A stretch of 64,000 nt of DNA from Bettongia penicillata ogilbyi (GCA_023548195.1 JAJHZJ010000251.1:2146759-2210758); one strand, 5' to 3'. Numbered from the stretch's first letter, positions 1 to 12,147 are shown. Program-made: numbers and translations. Notes: generated from the sequence alone by a model not told the origin.

Positions 1-930
1 TCCCCTTGCCCAATTCTGATTTTAAAGGAGTCATTTTCTTCCTTAAGATTCTGGATATAATTTTCTAATTGATTGACTTTATTTTCATAATCATATTTTT
101 TCTTGCATTATTCTTATTTTTCTTTTGAATTTTTCCTCAATCTCCTGCATCTGATTTTTAACTTTTTAAAGTTCTTCAATAAATTCATTTCAAGCAAGTG
201 ACCATTTTGCATTACTCTTTGGGGATAGAAGAGGGTTGCTTTGTTTCAGTATCCTCCTCTAAAGATGAACCCTGATCTTTTCTATTCCCATAGTAGCTTC
301 CTATGATTGGATTCTTTCTCCTTTGCCTGTACCCTTTTATTTTGATAATAATTTAGTGTTTATATTCACCTCTTGTCTTGGGGTATGAAGAATGGTGCCT
401 CTGGCCTCTGATCCTCTTCTTTTCTCCCCTTTGACCATGAACTCAAATCAAGACCTCCAACCTCCTGTATTTGCCCACAGCCAGCAATGTCCCTGACTCA
501 CTGCTTCTGCTCCAGTAGGGCATGATCTGATTCCTTCTGTAGCACAGCAGAGTCTGGCATTAGAGGTTCCCTAGATCTTCCCCAGGTCAGATGCCCTTCT
601 CTCCGGAGTAAAAGTTCATTTAACTAAGCTGAGGCAGCCTCCTAACCTAGCTAACTCCAGGACTTGCCACTTGTTGTTTAAGCAGCTAGCTGCTGGTTTC
701 TAAAGGTTACTGTAGCCTAGAGGCATTTACTCTTCACCTTAAGGAAACCTCTTCCTGGAATTTTTCTTCAGATCTTCTCCAGTTGTCAAAAGAGGCCCCT
801 TTTTCTGCCCCTACTCTTATTTTTTTTCAGGACTCTATGTTCACCCAGAGGCACTATTTTATCTCTTTTGTGGAGGAAAACCTTTAGAGCTTGAAATTTT
901 CTGACCTATTTCTCCATCTTCCCAGAATCT
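1..930 (-). mobile_element. Old L1/HAL1 copy, 5' leader and start of ORF1 (runs off left edge)
   Basis: Read on the minus strand, the left edge lies in the coiled-coil part of an L1-type ORF1 (Lys/Glu/Leu-rich, about positions 200 down to 1). The 5' leader follows up to about 930. The leader start, agattctgggaagatgg on the minus strand, matches the start of the plus-strand copy at 3049, as does the following stretch about a short cccccacaaaagag-like run. No open frame remains. The rest of ORF1 and the 3' end lie outside the window. It abuts an L1 3' end at about 934, so it was probably inserted into that L1. Confidence 0.7.
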
Positions 931-933
931 TCT

Positions 934-1290
934 CCTTGGACTTAGTTATTCTTAGAAATACAGTGATCTAGGACAGTTCTCAAGGATTTATGACAGAAAA
1001 TTCATCCCCAGAGAAAGCATTGATGGTGTCTGAATATAGATTGAAATACACTTTTCTTTTTAATTTTTTTCCTCATTTTTTGTGCCTCTTTTCTTTTACA
1101 GTATCACTATTGTGGATATTTTGCATGACCATACATGTATTACCTATATCAAACTGCGTTCTCAATGAGAGGTAAGGAGGAAGGAAAGGGGAAAATTTGG
1201 AACTCAAAGTTGTAAAAACAAACACAGAAATTGTTTTTACTTGTTTCTTGGGAAAAATGAAAATAAAATCCTTAAAAAAGAGATAACACA
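934..1290 (+). mobile_element. L1 3' end (end of ORF2 and 3' UTR)
   Basis: The stretch matches the L1 3' end at 26600-26985 in order: the cttagttattct block, the catccccagagaaag block, gtgtctgaatatagattgaaa, then a purine-rich run and ggggaaaatttggaactcaaagttgt before an A-rich end. The 5' part is missing, either truncated or lying left of the minus-strand element at 1-930. No coding capacity remains. Confidence 0.75.
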
Positions 1291-1439
1291 AAGTGTTTTG
1301 CACTTTACAGGACATTAAAACCCTATTAAAACAGTCCAAAGAGTGTTATGCTGCATTAACAATGCTGAAACATAAAAATGGCACCGTACAAATCTCTTTG
1401 TATGAAGCTACTGTGATGCTGTCTGGTGCTCAAACCAGT

Positions 1440-1552
1440 GAAAGATCATAAAATTATAATAATTAGTATTTATAAAGCACTTTAAAACCCTTATTAGAGC
1501 TCAAGTTTCCCTGACTCAAGATCCAGCATCTATCCACTGTACTACTTACTTA
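1440..1552 (+). repeat. MIR/CORE-type SINE fragment
   Basis: A short tract contains tataaagcactttaaaaccc, followed by a tail like the usual marsupial SINE cassette (ccctgactcaagatccagcatctatccactgtact). It is old, and both ends are uncertain. Confidence 0.4.
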
Positions 1553-1589
1553 CTAAAAAAGTGAAGTCTATACTACTCTTTCTGGATTA

Positions 1590-2150
1590 TTCTTACTAAT
1601 GAATATGGATGTGAAATATTAAGTAGAATTTTAGCAGAGATAATAGATTAAAATATCTAAAATCTTATCTATCCTTATTAAGTGGAACCTACACTAACAA
1701 TATAGGATGGCCAAGTATAATCCATCATTTTAAACATCACCAAATCATCACTATACCAAGAAATTCAGGAAAAAACTATTCAGTTAAGTATTTTTTTATC
1801 ATGATTCTAAAAATGCATTGATAAAATTATTTCCAATATTTAAACCCATGATGATACAAATCTAAAAACTTTACTTAATATAACAAAAAAGACCCTCTAA
1901 TATTGAAAGTATGAAGAAGAATCCACATTAATACCAGACATGAAGAAAAGATAGTCAAAATTTCGCCTAATTCATAAAATGTCATAGATTTTATCTATAA
2001 TAATAAGGGAAGACAAAAGATTTAAGTAATTAAGGGTTGAAAAAAGGGAGGCAACATTATATTCATGGATGACATAATTATTTATTTAGAAAATTCTACA
2101 AAGACCAAGAAGGAAATTGAGACATTAACTTTAGGAAATAGTGAAGTGCA
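1590..2150 (+). pseudogene. Degraded L1 ORF2 reverse-transcriptase fragment
   Basis: Several blocks match the reverse-transcriptase region of the better preserved L1 at 22190-22760. They are an 'atgtgaaatattaagtagaattttagcag' type block (seen in 1605-1640), agtataatccatcat near 1715, and a catalytic-loop remnant near 2060-2105. The remnant reads about LFMDDIIIYLEN, against [12 protein letters not shown] in the other copy. Many stops and deletions lie between the blocks, so this is a fossil. The plus strand carries RT here, while the adjoining L1 piece (2155-3048) is on minus, so the two are separate insertions. Confidence 0.55.
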
Positions 2151-2154
2151 GAAT

Positions 2155-3048
2155 CAGTACACAAACTAATTATCATTATTTCTTTTTTCCCCCTGCAAAA
2201 TATATTTCTATATTAGCCATATTTCAAAAACAAAAGAAAAATTTAAAAAGTGAGAAAATTTTAATTCAATTTATATGCATCAGTTTTCTCTCTGTAGGTG
2301 AGCAGCATTTGTTTTATCACCTTGAGTCCTTTTAAATTGTATTGGATCATAGTATTGATCAGAGTAGCCAAGTCTTTCACAGTTGATTATCATTAAAACA
2401 TATTGCAACTATGTACAGTGATCTCCTACTTCTTGAAACCTCATTTTGCATCAGTTCATACATATCCTCCCAGGTTTCTCTAAGATCACCTTCCTTGGCA
2501 TTTCTCATAGAACAATCATATTGCATCAAAATTATATGTGACAATTTGTTCAGTCATTCCCTAGCTAATAAGGATTCCCTTGATTTCTAAATCTTTTTTA
2601 TCACAGATAAAGCTGCTGTAAATGTTTTTTTGCATGTATAGGTTCTTTTTCTTTGATATATTTGGGATACAATCATAATAGTAGTATTACTGGGTCAAAA
2701 GATACAGAGAGTTTTATATTCCTTTGGGTCTAGTTCATATCATTTTCCAGAATGTCTGGACCACAATACTAATAGTTCATTAGTGTTATCTATTTTTACT
2801 CATATCCTCTAGCATCTGTAATTTCTGATAGGTGTGAGATAGTATTTCAGATTTGTTTTAATTTAGTTTTGTCTAAATAATACTATTTTAGTATGACTTT
2901 ACATAACATTGATTTCTTCTTATGAAAACTGCCTGTTTCTATTCTTCGATCATTTTTCAATTGGGAAATGACTCTTTTTTTTATAACTTTGAACCAGTTG
3001 TATACTCAGTATATATTTGAGAAATGAGGTCTTTAACAAAAACACAGT
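2155..3048 (-). mobile_element. L1 3' UTR and C-terminal ORF2 fragment
   Basis: Minus-strand reading gives the L1 ORF2 tail (homologous to about 23630-24370 on plus) and then the 3' UTR. Landmarks on plus are tttaaattgtattggatcatagt, ctcctacttcttgaaacc, catttctcatagaacaatcatattg, attccctagctaataaggattcccttgatttc and tatatttgagaaatgaggtcttt. The same blocks recur at 37730-38270 and 49505-50830. A HAL1-type element begins directly at 3049, and more minus-strand ORF2 appears at 4860-5085, so this L1 was probably split by that insertion. Confidence 0.75.
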
Positions 3049-4795
3049 AGAGGATTCTGGGAAGATTGCAGAGTAGGTTAGAAAATTCCAAGCTCTTTAG
3101 ATTTTCCCCCACAAAAGAATTAAAATAGCACCTTAGGGAAAACAAAGCTTGTGTGGAGATAAATAAGCATAGGGGCACAACTGGTGTCTTCCTAGTACAA
3201 TTTGAGAATATATGAAAAAAAATTCCAAGAAGTTTGATCCCTGTGAAAAGTAAACACCTCTAAACTAGATTCTGGTTTAATAACAAGTCCCATGCCACTT
3301 AAATAATGAGCAGCAAGCCCCGAGGTTATTTAGTTTTGGGAGACTGAATTGGCCCCAGCAACAAGACCTTGCACCTCGCCCTCCCACGAGAGTGGGAGGG
3401 AGTTGGACATTTGAGCCTGGAAGATTGAGTAAACCTCTGCTAATAAGGAATGCTAGATACAACTGTGCTGTGAAGAGCCATGGGGGTGAGATGGAGCCAG
3501 AATATACCAGGTGAGTGCAGAAGCATTGGGGCAGAAAGCCTCTGACTGGGGGAACTTTCAGGAGTTTGGAGGTTTGGCTTTGGTTCCAAGTCAGAAGGGA
3601 GAACTGAAGACCTGGACTAAGAGTTAGCATTTCCAATATCCCAGGGTTACAACTGATTATAAAAATTAAGCTATTACCACCAAAAAATGCATAGGGAAAA
3701 GAGAAAGAATCCAACCACAGAAAACTATTATGGGAATAGAGATGACTGGGGTTTATCATCACAGGAGGATATTAAAGCAAACAAAACCCCAAAGAGTAAT
3801 GTCAAATGGTCACCTGCCCAGAAAGAATGTATAGATCTTTAAAAAGATTTTAAAAATCAAATGACAGAGATGGAGGAACCCTCTCCCATCCCCCAAAAAG
3901 AAAAAATAGTCAAAAAAAACAAGGTCATGAAAGGAAAGTCAATCAATTAGAAAAGGAGATCCAGAATCTCAAGGAAGAAAGTGACACCTTGAAAATTAGA
4001 ATTGAGCAAAGTGAAGCCAGTGAAATTATAAGAGATCAAAATATAATTAAACAAAATATGAATAATGAAAAGAAACAGAAGAGATAGTGAAACATTTTAT
4101 AAGAAAAACAAAAGATTTGGAGAATAGATCAAGAAGAGAAAATATAAAAATTAATCAAGCTAACTGAAAGTTATAATAAAAAAGGAATCTTGATACAATA
4201 ATAGAAAAAATAATTAAAGAAAATTGTCCTGAATGATTAGAAGAAGGAGAGCAAGTAGAAATAGGAAAAAAAAAAACATGTATTGATCATCTCTTAAAAG
4301 TTCCTGTGAGGAAAACTCAGAGGAATATCATAGTCAAATTCCAAAATCTCCAGCTCAAGGATAAACTATTAAAAACATCAGTATTAAAACAGTTTAAAAA
4401 TGTTAGAGCCACAATTAGGATCACACAACACCTAGCAGAAGAGATATTAAAGGACTACAATTACTGGAACATAATGCATCAAACAACAAAAAAACTGGGC
4501 CCTGGCCAATAATATCATACCTTGCAAAGTTAAGTATTATCCTGAATGAAAAAAAAAATGAACATTTTGATAAAATCCCAGATTTTCAAGACTTGGTTAA
4601 CAAAAATCTTGAACAAGAACCAAGAGAAAGACAAAGTATGTGTACCAATGACTTATCATAAGGCATTCATAAGGACAGACCTTACCTTTCCTATTGTGCA
4701 AAATGTATATCTAAGATTCTTATTAATGATTGGGTAGTTCATAACAAAGACTGGGGTAAAACAGATAAAATAGTTTCCATATGTTGTGCACTTAA
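3049..4795 (+). mobile_element. Old HAL1/L1-type element: 5' leader plus ORF1 remnant
   Basis: The element starts with ggattctgggaagattgcag, the 5' box of this older subfamily (compare minus-strand 930). The leader runs to about 3800 and includes cttggttccaagtcag-like and cagtgaggtcaag-like blocks. The ORF1 remnant follows to about 4650: coiled coil near 3940-4070, the RNA-binding core near 4300-4450, and a decayed C-terminal domain. There is no ORF2. The short 3' UTR fades near 4795. It lies inside a minus-strand L1 ORF2 fossil (2155-3048 and 4860-5085). Confidence 0.65.
3840..4650 (+). pseudogene. ORF1 pseudogene of the old HAL1/L1-type element
   Basis: The translated remnants are recognisable in pieces. 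They are a Lys/Glu-rich helix with VNQLEKEIQNLKEESDTLK near 3935-4000, a degraded 'enveloped' RRM stretch near 4090-4270, and the piece at 4306-4512 (MRKTQRNIIVKFQNLQLKD... then IRITQHLAEE), which corresponds to the RRM end and C-terminal domain of L1 ORF1 protein. Frameshifts and stops separate these blocks. The family protein is an RNA-binding trimer that coats its own RNA; this copy cannot make it. Confidence 0.6.
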
Positions 4796-4859
4796 TCAAT
4801 TCCACTGATAAATCTCATTGCTTTTTAACTAATGGAAAATTATTTCAATAAGTACTACT

Positions 4860-5085
4860 TTGCAATATAATCTAAAGTCTAACACTGCTAGATCTCTTCT
4901 TTCTCAGTTTTTTTCATCATTTCTTTTAACTTTCCTGAGATTTCTTTGTGTTTACATGTTTTACTACTTTTCAGTTATTAATTATGTTTTTGTTATCTTG
5001 GTGGGGTATTGAACGAACAAATTGATTTGATGCTATTGATATGTTTATTATATTGGTTCATTGTACCCATGAACAATTAATAGAA
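4860..5085 (-). pseudogene. L1 ORF2 fragment, region just after the RT core
   Basis: On plus it reads aaagtctaacactgctagatctc, tttaactttcctgagatttc, then ttatattggttcattgtacccatgaacaatta. The last block is the reverse complement of the stretch near 22990-23040 (gttcatgggtaggccaagctaatataat) in the better L1. It is probably the continuation of the minus-strand L1 at 2155-3048, separated from it by the HAL1-type insertion. About 0.5 kb of ORF2 between the two halves is missing. Confidence 0.5.
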
Positions 5086-5114
5086 ACCAAAGCTACTTAA
5101 AACCATCTTTAAAT

Positions 5115-6080
5115 ATTCCAAATCACCTATAATTAGAAAATGCAAGTTCAATAAATTCTGATATTATATTTTATCCTGATTATAGTCCCAATGATGATAA
5201 AATAAAGGAAAATGATAAATATTAGATGAGTTGAGGAAAAACAGACAACTCAATGCACTTTTGCTGAATCTGAAACAATTTGGAATTATACACAAAAATG
5301 CTGCTTAAATGGAATATGCTGTTTGACCTAGCTGTATCACTACTTGGCCTATATCCAAAGGATATCAAAGATAAAGAAAACAGTCATTTATTATCAAACA
5401 TTTATAATAGCATTTTTTATGGTCGCAACAGAACTTCAGACTAACGGAATACCTTTCAATTGAATAAATTGTGTTATATGAATATTATGGAGTAATGAAA
5501 ATGAGGACATGGATGATCTCAAAAAAAACAGACTTATGTAACTGATGCTGAATGAAATGAAAACTAGAAGAATAGTTTATACTATGACATCTATATTATA
5601 ACAGTGACCAATTTGGAGGAAATTTTATAACTTTATAAAAATTGAAATGTGCAGGATCAAGAAAGCAACTTATATAATAACAACAGTGTAAATGATGAAT
5701 AATTTTGAAAGCCGTAGGAAACAGTATAAATACAATGACCATCCATTCATAAATCCAGAGTGCCACTGGTGAAACATGATATCTTTGACAGAGAGGTGGC
5801 TAATTTAAGGAATAAAATGAGAAAGATACATGCACACCTTTATAAATATATTTATAATGTACTCACAGGTATATTTGTGATCATGTATGAACACAAACAT
5901 TGAGGATATTGCTTTGTCTCTGCATATCTGTTACAAGAAATTTTTCTTTTACTATTTTTCAATCAAGTGTGATTTGGGAGGAAATAGATTTTATTATTTT
6001 TTTCACAAAATAAAAAGATGGGGGTTCTATAGATGTGAAATATTCTATACACTTTTACATGAGGTTAATGTTTGCTAGTT
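5115..6080 (+). mobile_element. Old L1 3' end of a different subfamily
   Basis: Degraded ORF2 tail blocks (ttgacctagctgtatcactact, tatccaaaggatatcaaagataa, gatgctgaatgaaatgaaaac) are followed by a 3' UTR unlike the other L1s here. That UTR has gacagagaggtggctaatttaagg near 5790 and ttgctttgtctctgcatatctgttacaagaaatttttc near 5910. Its end is unclear at about 6020-6080. There is no usable frame. Confidence 0.6.
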
Positions 6081-6770
6081 TTACTTAGCTGTTTTCATTT
6101 GTTATAAGACATCTTTCACAAACTATGAGTAATCTGTAAGTGTTTGTAATATAAAAAAGAAAACATCCATAAAACTTTAGGAAGAAAAAAACAGACTTAT
6201 AATGAAGGAAATGTGATCTGTGTAAAGTAAGAAGGCAGGGACTCATTGTATGCTTTCAAACTTTCAATGAAAATTCCTTAAATAAATGGCTTGAAACTTC
6301 ATGAATCTAAGGGAACAATTTTCATGTTTAGGAGGGTGTAAATGGGCTGTATCTAGGCCTGGTTAATAAATTTCCAATAATTTGTTCCTTTTCTTGAAGA
6401 AATGGTTGTGTAAGTAACCTTTCCATTTCCCTGAGAAATAAAGTAAAAGTCAAGGAATAGATAAAATCACAGGACAGAAGAAAATTTAAAATATTATACT
6501 ACTGCATCTCTCCTACAGGATGGGCATGATATTCCACTATACTTTATACCACAGGCTTTGGTGTGAAAAACCAAAGCTCACATCTTTTGTCCATCCTACT
6601 TAAAGAGACCAAAGGATATTTGTACCTGAATTTTGCATAAGGCTCTATAGTTGACTAGTACATTTGGAAAATTACCAGTGAAGAGAATATCAGCAGTATG
6701 TGATTATTTTTTTCTTTAGCAGGCAATGCCAGCAAACTCCACTGAAATAATTTAGTTCAAATTGGTTTTC
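6081..6770. other. No recognisable gene or repeat
   Basis: AT-rich sequence in which I see no convincing open frame, repeat family or RNA gene. The last bases supply the left target-site duplication of the next element. Confidence 0.6.
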
Positions 6771-6781
6771 AAAACTTGGAA
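6771..6781 (+). repeat. Left target-site duplication of HAL1
   Basis: AAAACTTGGAA here pairs with AAAACCTGGAA at 9542-9552, ten of eleven identical. They directly border the 5' box and the A-rich tail of the element between them. Confidence 0.7.
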
Positions 6782-6793
6782 GAGGGTGGAGGA

Positions 6794-6806
6794 GCCAAGA
6801 TGGCAG
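6794..6806 (+). promoter_or_regulatory. YY1-like box at HAL1 5' end
   Basis: GCCAAGATGGCAG sits about 13 bp inside the element. In human L1 a YY1 site with the same AAGATGGC core at the same place sets the transcription start. The role here is inferred from position and sequence. Confidence 0.5.
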
Positions 6807-7419
6807 AGTAGAAAGATTCACATATACTACCTCCAAAGCCACAGCCCATAAATTACCTGTAAAGACGAACTCCCAACAAATTCTGGAGGAGTGGAAGCCA
6901 CACAACAATGGAGCAGAGGAGATTTCTGTTGCAGATAGCCCTGAAAAACTGACACTTTGCACACAAGACCCAGAGCAGAGCGCAGCCCTGCCCTGGCAAC
7001 ACAGCACTGAGAGGACCAGATCTGATCAGGCATCAGGGATGGAATCTCCAGGAGCCGCAGAGGTCTCTCAACCCACAGGCACAAAGGTCAGTGAGAGAAC
7101 CTTCTGGGCTGGCCGAGAGAGGAATGGGGTGTCTCCATAACTCAGGTCCCCTCAGGAGGGAGAGGCAGAGGCTGCAATAGACAAGAGCTCCCAAAGCAGA
7201 CAGGAGCGCAGATCCATTACTGAAGGTCTCTGCATAAACCCCCTGAGGGAACTGAGGCTGGGTGTAGGCCCTGCCCCACCTGAACTTAATCTCTCACACT
7301 GAATAGCAAGACCCCCTGAAAGCCTTGAGGCTTGGAAGCAACATTTGAATCTCAGACCCCAAGCATTAGTGAGGCAGGGGTGGAGAGGAATCTCAGAAGT
7401 CAGGTAACTGGCTGGGAAA

Positions 7420-8516
7420 ATGCCCAGAAAAGGGGAAAAAAATAAGACCATAGAAGTTTTCTTTCTTGGTGAACAGATATTTCCTCCTTTCCTTTCTAAT
7501 GAGGAAAACAATGCTTACCATCACAGAAAGACATAGAAGTCAAGGCCTCTGTATCCCAAATATTGAAAATAGATATTGAATGAGCTCAGGCCATGGAAGA
7601 GCTCAAAAAGGACTTTGAAAATCAAATTAGACAGGTGGAGGAAAACCTGGGAAGAGAAATGAGAGAGATGAAAGAAAAGCATGAAAAACGAGTCAATACC
7701 TTGCTAAAGGAGACCCAAAAAAATACTGAAGAAAATAACACCTTGAAAAATAGGATCAATTGGCAAAAGATGTTCAAAAAGCCAATGAGGAGAGGAATGC
7801 TTTCAAAAGCAGAATTAGTCAAATGGAAAAAGAGGTTCAAAAGCTCACTGAAGAAAATTGTTCTCTCAAAATTACATTGGAACAGATGGAGGCAAATGAC
7901 TTTCTGAGAAACCAAGAAATCACAAAACCAAAAGAATGAAAAAAAAAAAAATGGAAGGGAATGTGAAATATCTGATTGGAAAAACAATTGACCTAGCAAA
8001 TAGATCCAGGAGAGACAATTTAAAAATTATGGGACTACCTGAAAACCTTGATCAAAAAAGAGCCTAGACATCCTTTTTCATGAAATTATCAAGGAAAACT
8101 ACCCTGAGATTCTAGAACCAGAGGGCAAAATAAGTATTCAAGGAATCCAGTTATCACCGCCTGAAAGGGATCCAAAAAGAGAAACTCCTAGGAACATTGT
8201 GACCAAATTCCAGAATTCCCAGGTCAAGGAGAAAATATTGCAAGCAGCTAGAAAGAAACAATTCTAGTATTGTGGAAATAAAATCAGGATAACACAAGAC
8301 CTAGCAGCATCTACATTAAGGGATTGAAAGGTGTGGAATAGGATATTCCAGAAGTCAAAGGAACTAGGACTCAAACCAAGAATCACCTACCCAACAAAAC
8401 TGAGTATAATACTTCAGGGGAAAAAATGGTCTTTCAATGAAATTGAGGACTTTCAAGCATTCATGATGAAAAGACCAGAGATGAAAAGAAAATTTGACCT
8501 TCAAACACAAGAATGA
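7420..8516 (+). pseudogene. HAL1 ORF1 (L1 ORF1-type RNA-binding protein), broken
   Basis: The start at 7420 gives MPRKGKKNKTIE..., the conserved basic N-terminus of this family. After it come a coiled coil (MEELKKDFENQIRQVEENLG from 7593), an RRM (NLKIMGLPEN near 8020) and the C-terminal domain ending at TGA 8514-8516. The intact family form is about 350 residues. Here at least two frameshifts occur: a lost base after NRIN near 7760 moves the heptads to another frame, and the AAAAAAAAAAAA run near 7938 gives a second. Stops also occur (for example TAG after AARKKQF near 8265, TGA near 8327). It would bind L1 RNA in cytoplasmic particles if intact; it cannot be made from this copy. Confidence 0.85.
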
Positions 8517-8654
8517 GAAGAAGCATGAAAAGGTAAACTGCAAAGAGAAGTCATAAGGGACTTACCAAAGTTGAACTGTTTACATTCCTACATGTAAAGA
8601 CAATATTTGTAACTCTTAAAACTTTTCAGTATCCGGGTAGTTGGTGGGATTGCA

Positions 8655-8712
8655 CACACACACACACACACACGCATGCACACACACATACACACATGCA
8701 TGCACACACACA
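8655..8712 (+). repeat. CA-rich microsatellite in HAL1 3' UTR
   Basis: An interrupted CA tract with GCATGCACACA spacers. The same place in other HAL1 copies (20994-21045, 25469-25515, 43497-43550, and minus strand near 14795-14870) also holds a CA/TG tract, so it belongs to the family 3' UTR. Confidence 0.85.
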
Positions 8713-9552
8713 GAGACAGAGAGCACAGAGTGAATTGAATAGGATGGGATCATATCTTAAAATGATGAAGTGGTGAGAGAGAAATGTATTGGGAGGAGAG
8801 AGGGAGAAATGGAATGGGACAAATTATCTCTCAGAGAAGAGGCAAGCAGGAGACTTTTTAGTGGAGGGAAAAAGAGGGGAGCTGAGAAAAAAACATGAAG
8901 TTTACTCTCATCACATTTGACTAAAGGAAGGAATAAAATACACACTCATTTTGGTATGAAAACCTATCTCACAATACAGGAAAGTGGGGGAGAAGGGGAT
9001 AAGCAGGGTAGGGGGGATGATGGAAGGGAGGGCAATAGAAGGAGGGACCAATTTGAAGTCAACACTCTTGGGGAAGGACAGGATCAAAAGAGAGAATAGA
9101 AGCAATGGGGGGCAGGATAGGATGGAGAGAAATTTAGTTAGTCTTACACAACGCGACTATTATAGAAGTCATTTGCAAAAGTACACCGATATGGCCTATA
9201 TTGAATTGCCTGCCTTCCCAAAGGGAACGGGTGGGGAGGGAGAGATGGGGAGAATTTGGAACTCAAAGTTTTAGGAACAACTGTTGAGTATTGTTCTTGC
9301 TACTAGGAAATAAGAAATACAGATAATGGGGAAAAGAATGTTGTCTGACCCTACAGGACAAAAGAGAAGATGGGGACAAGGGAAGGGAGGGATGATAGAA
9401 AAGAGGGCAGATTGGTGATAGGGCCAATTAGAATGCTTGTTGTATTGGGGTGGGGGAAAGGGACAAATGGGGAGAAAATTTGGAACCCAAAATTTTGTGA
9501 AAATGAATGTCAAAAGTTAAATAAATAAATTTATTAAGAAAAAAACCTGGAA

Positions 9553-11875
9553 CAATTTTAAAAGTAAAACAATGGTGCAGTACCACCCGCAGCACATTAT
9601 ATAAGGTTGAAAAGATGGAGCTATTTTCTGGGTGAGTGACTGTAATACCTTTTACATAGGATAGACCTAAGAGAACACTGAGAACTACAAATATGTCCAG
9701 TCTTTATTGAGTTCATTCCATATTATCTTCAGAGACAACTCCCACACAACTTAATGGGAGATATGCTTGTGTAAAGAAGATATTCTTCGTTCTACCAATA
9801 TTCAGTGGAAGCACTGGGGAAAAAAAAAAGTTATTTTTGTCAGGTTTTTTTCTTTAATAATAAGGGTGAACATAGTATATTTATTGAAGATGCTTGATAA
9901 TTTAATGATCTTTTATGCATATTAAAAATCAGCCATTAGAAGAGACATTCAGCATTCTCCCTACTCAGTTTATTCAAACTACTGATCTCAATAGTGATTA
10001 CATAAAAAGAATAATTTTAAGAAATCTTTGAGGGCATAAAATTCTTTTAACCTTATTTTACTGTACCAGTAAGATTAATTTGCTGCTATTGATCTCCTAA
10101 AATCTGTTGTAGTGGTGCCAAGCTTGCAAGTTAAATATGACCAAAAAGTAAGAATGCCTCATTATCTTTGTTGAGGAATGATGATAGAGATGATTATGTG
10201 ATGAGCTTGGCCTAGAAGTACTTGAATGGAGTCTGGTCATCTCAAAGTTAAGATTTTTTTCCCCTGAGCTTCTTCTATGATAAAGCATTTTAATTATAGT
10301 CATGAAGTCTGGAGAAAAATCTAATAACAGCAATTAAAAGATTCCATTTAAGATGCCAAAAGAAAGGCTTTGTGAAGTCTGTTATTTATGAATTCTAGTC
10401 ATGTTGGTAGGAGGGAATGGAAGAAACGTCTGAATTCTTGTCAGATCCATAGTTATTAGTATCTTAAATTGTCACTTCAAAAAGGAGAATTTTTCCCCAA
10501 GTCACAGGCACAGACTGAGTTTGATTAAATATTTGACTGTAACTTCAAATACCAAATCAAAACAAAATAAGTTTGCAGATGTGGTCAGAGAGTCTAAGCA
10601 TAGTAATAGGGTGATGATTGAAATTAATTGTTGACAAAAGTTCAGAGCTTGTTTTATGTCTCTATATTTTGACCACTGCGGAAATTAGTTTAATCCTTGA
10701 CATATTTTGTTTTATATTTTAATATAGTTTTCAGACATATAAGGGGCCTTCTCTGTTTGAGCATTAATATGCTCTGTTCTTTCTTGAATGGTCATATGGG
10801 GGATTTGAAAAAAATTATTTCATAGTAGAAGTACTTTATGACTAACTGGAAGGTTAAGCACTATTAAAATGAAAATGGTAAGGTGAATGTTTTTAAAGCA
10901 GTTATTGCTTAACCATTGAATACTTTATGGATAATTTACTAAATATGATGCTGCAATATCAGAAAAAACAAAATCCAATTCTTTGAGTGGTTTATCTTAG
11001 TAGCTAAACCTGCTCTAGTAGCAGTTTATAGCAGTAGCTGACCAGCCTGGATTTACTGTTTTGATCTTAATTTTTCCAGAGAAGAGTTAAACTGTGAGTC
11101 AATATTCATATAATACCGATTTCCCTTAGAATAATAAATACAAGTCATTAAATATGGAGGGGCAGATCAAATTATAATCCACATTGCAAAAACACTTTGG
11201 TAAATTAATTTCTATTGTAATTATTGAACAATAATTATTTCAGAAATAATACCTAAAGCCTGCTAAAACAAAGGGAGAAATATTACTACCATAACTGATA
11301 CCTTCTCTTTCTGCTAGATTAGAAATTTTAAAGATCAGAGAGTTATTGAATAGTACATCCATTTAATAGCACACATATATAAATGCGTTCATTAGATGAT
11401 GCACTTTTAAATTCAGACATAGTGTCTTCCTATACAGATCATGAGCTTTTCCTAAATAGGGAACCTAGATTGAGATACTCTCAATTCCAGGCTGGGAGAC
11501 TTATTTTCTTTCCTCATTGTCCTGTATTTTCTTTATTATCCTTCTCCTGGGCCTTGGACTTAGATGGTTCTGAGTCACACTGTGAGTAGATTTGTGAATG
11601 AGAGGCTAATTAGTTTGTAAGAACGTCAGAATTAGTCAATTAGCATATAGTAAGAGTTCATTCAATTTTCTACTCTTTCTCTAACAGTTCACTCTTGTAA
11701 TTTATTTTGGAACACACATTGTCGTGATTCAAACTCTTAAATTCATTAGCTTAAAAGGAAATCTCAGATGCATTTTCTTGAACCCTGCCATTGTTAGTTT
11801 TTCCTTTTCTCAAATGATTTTGAGGAAAATACCTTGTACCATTTCTATTTTGATACGTTAAGTTAGAGACTATTT
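9553..11875. other. 2.3 kb without recognisable gene or repeat
   Basis: AT-rich sequence with only short chance frames (longest 78 codons). No splice-bounded coding segment or known repeat consensus is evident. It is one of the few stretches here that may be old unique DNA. Confidence 0.55.
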
Positions 11876-11877
11876 TT

Positions 11878-12145
11878 AAATTTTAATTTATTTATTTAAG
11901 TTTTAAACATTCATTTCCGTAAGATTTTGAGTTCCAAATTTTCTCCCCACCTCTCTCCTCCACTCACCCCAAGACAGCATGTACTCTGATTACTTCTTCC
12001 CTGAATCTACCATCCCTTCTTTCATACTCCCTGCCTTCTCTAATCCCTATTCTCTCTATTCTCTTGAAGAATAAGATATATTTTTATACCCTATTGACTA
12101 TATATCTTATATATCTTATTTCCCAGTTGCATTAGAAGTAATTAG
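11878..12145 (-). mobile_element. Old HAL1, 3' end (outer element, part 1)
   Basis: On plus it reads tttatttatttaagttttaaacattcatttc, then gattttgagttccaaattttctccccacc, which is the reverse complement of the HAL1 terminus. A decayed 3' UTR up to a tttcccagttgc block follows. The element resumes at 13155, after the plus-strand HAL1 inserted at 12146-13150. Confidence 0.65.
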
Positions 12146-12147
12146 AG

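Larger units (their letters stand above)
6782..9541 (+). mobile_element. Full-length ORF1-only L1 relative (HAL1)
   Basis: A 2.76-kb element bounded by an 11-bp duplication. Order: YY1-like start box (GCCAAGATGGCAG, 6794-6806), leader to 7419, ORF1 pseudogene 7420-8516, and a 3' UTR of about 1 kb with a CA-rich stretch and G/A-rich tracts. It ends in aaataaataaa followed by As. Nothing of ORF2 is present, yet both ends are those of a complete insertion. This is the half-L1 (HAL1) plan known in mammals. Such an element would have needed ORF2 protein in trans. Divergence from the copy at 41409 is visible, so it is the older of the two. Confidence 0.85.

Noticed and set aside
3277..3762. 161-codon minus-strand frame
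   Set aside because: It runs antisense through the leader of an old HAL1-type element. No family resemblance, and absent from other copies.
8911..9274. Overlapping Gly/Arg/Glu-rich frames on both strands
   Set aside because: Purine-rich HAL1 3' UTR; the same tract is non-coding at 21337-21608 and 43818-44126.
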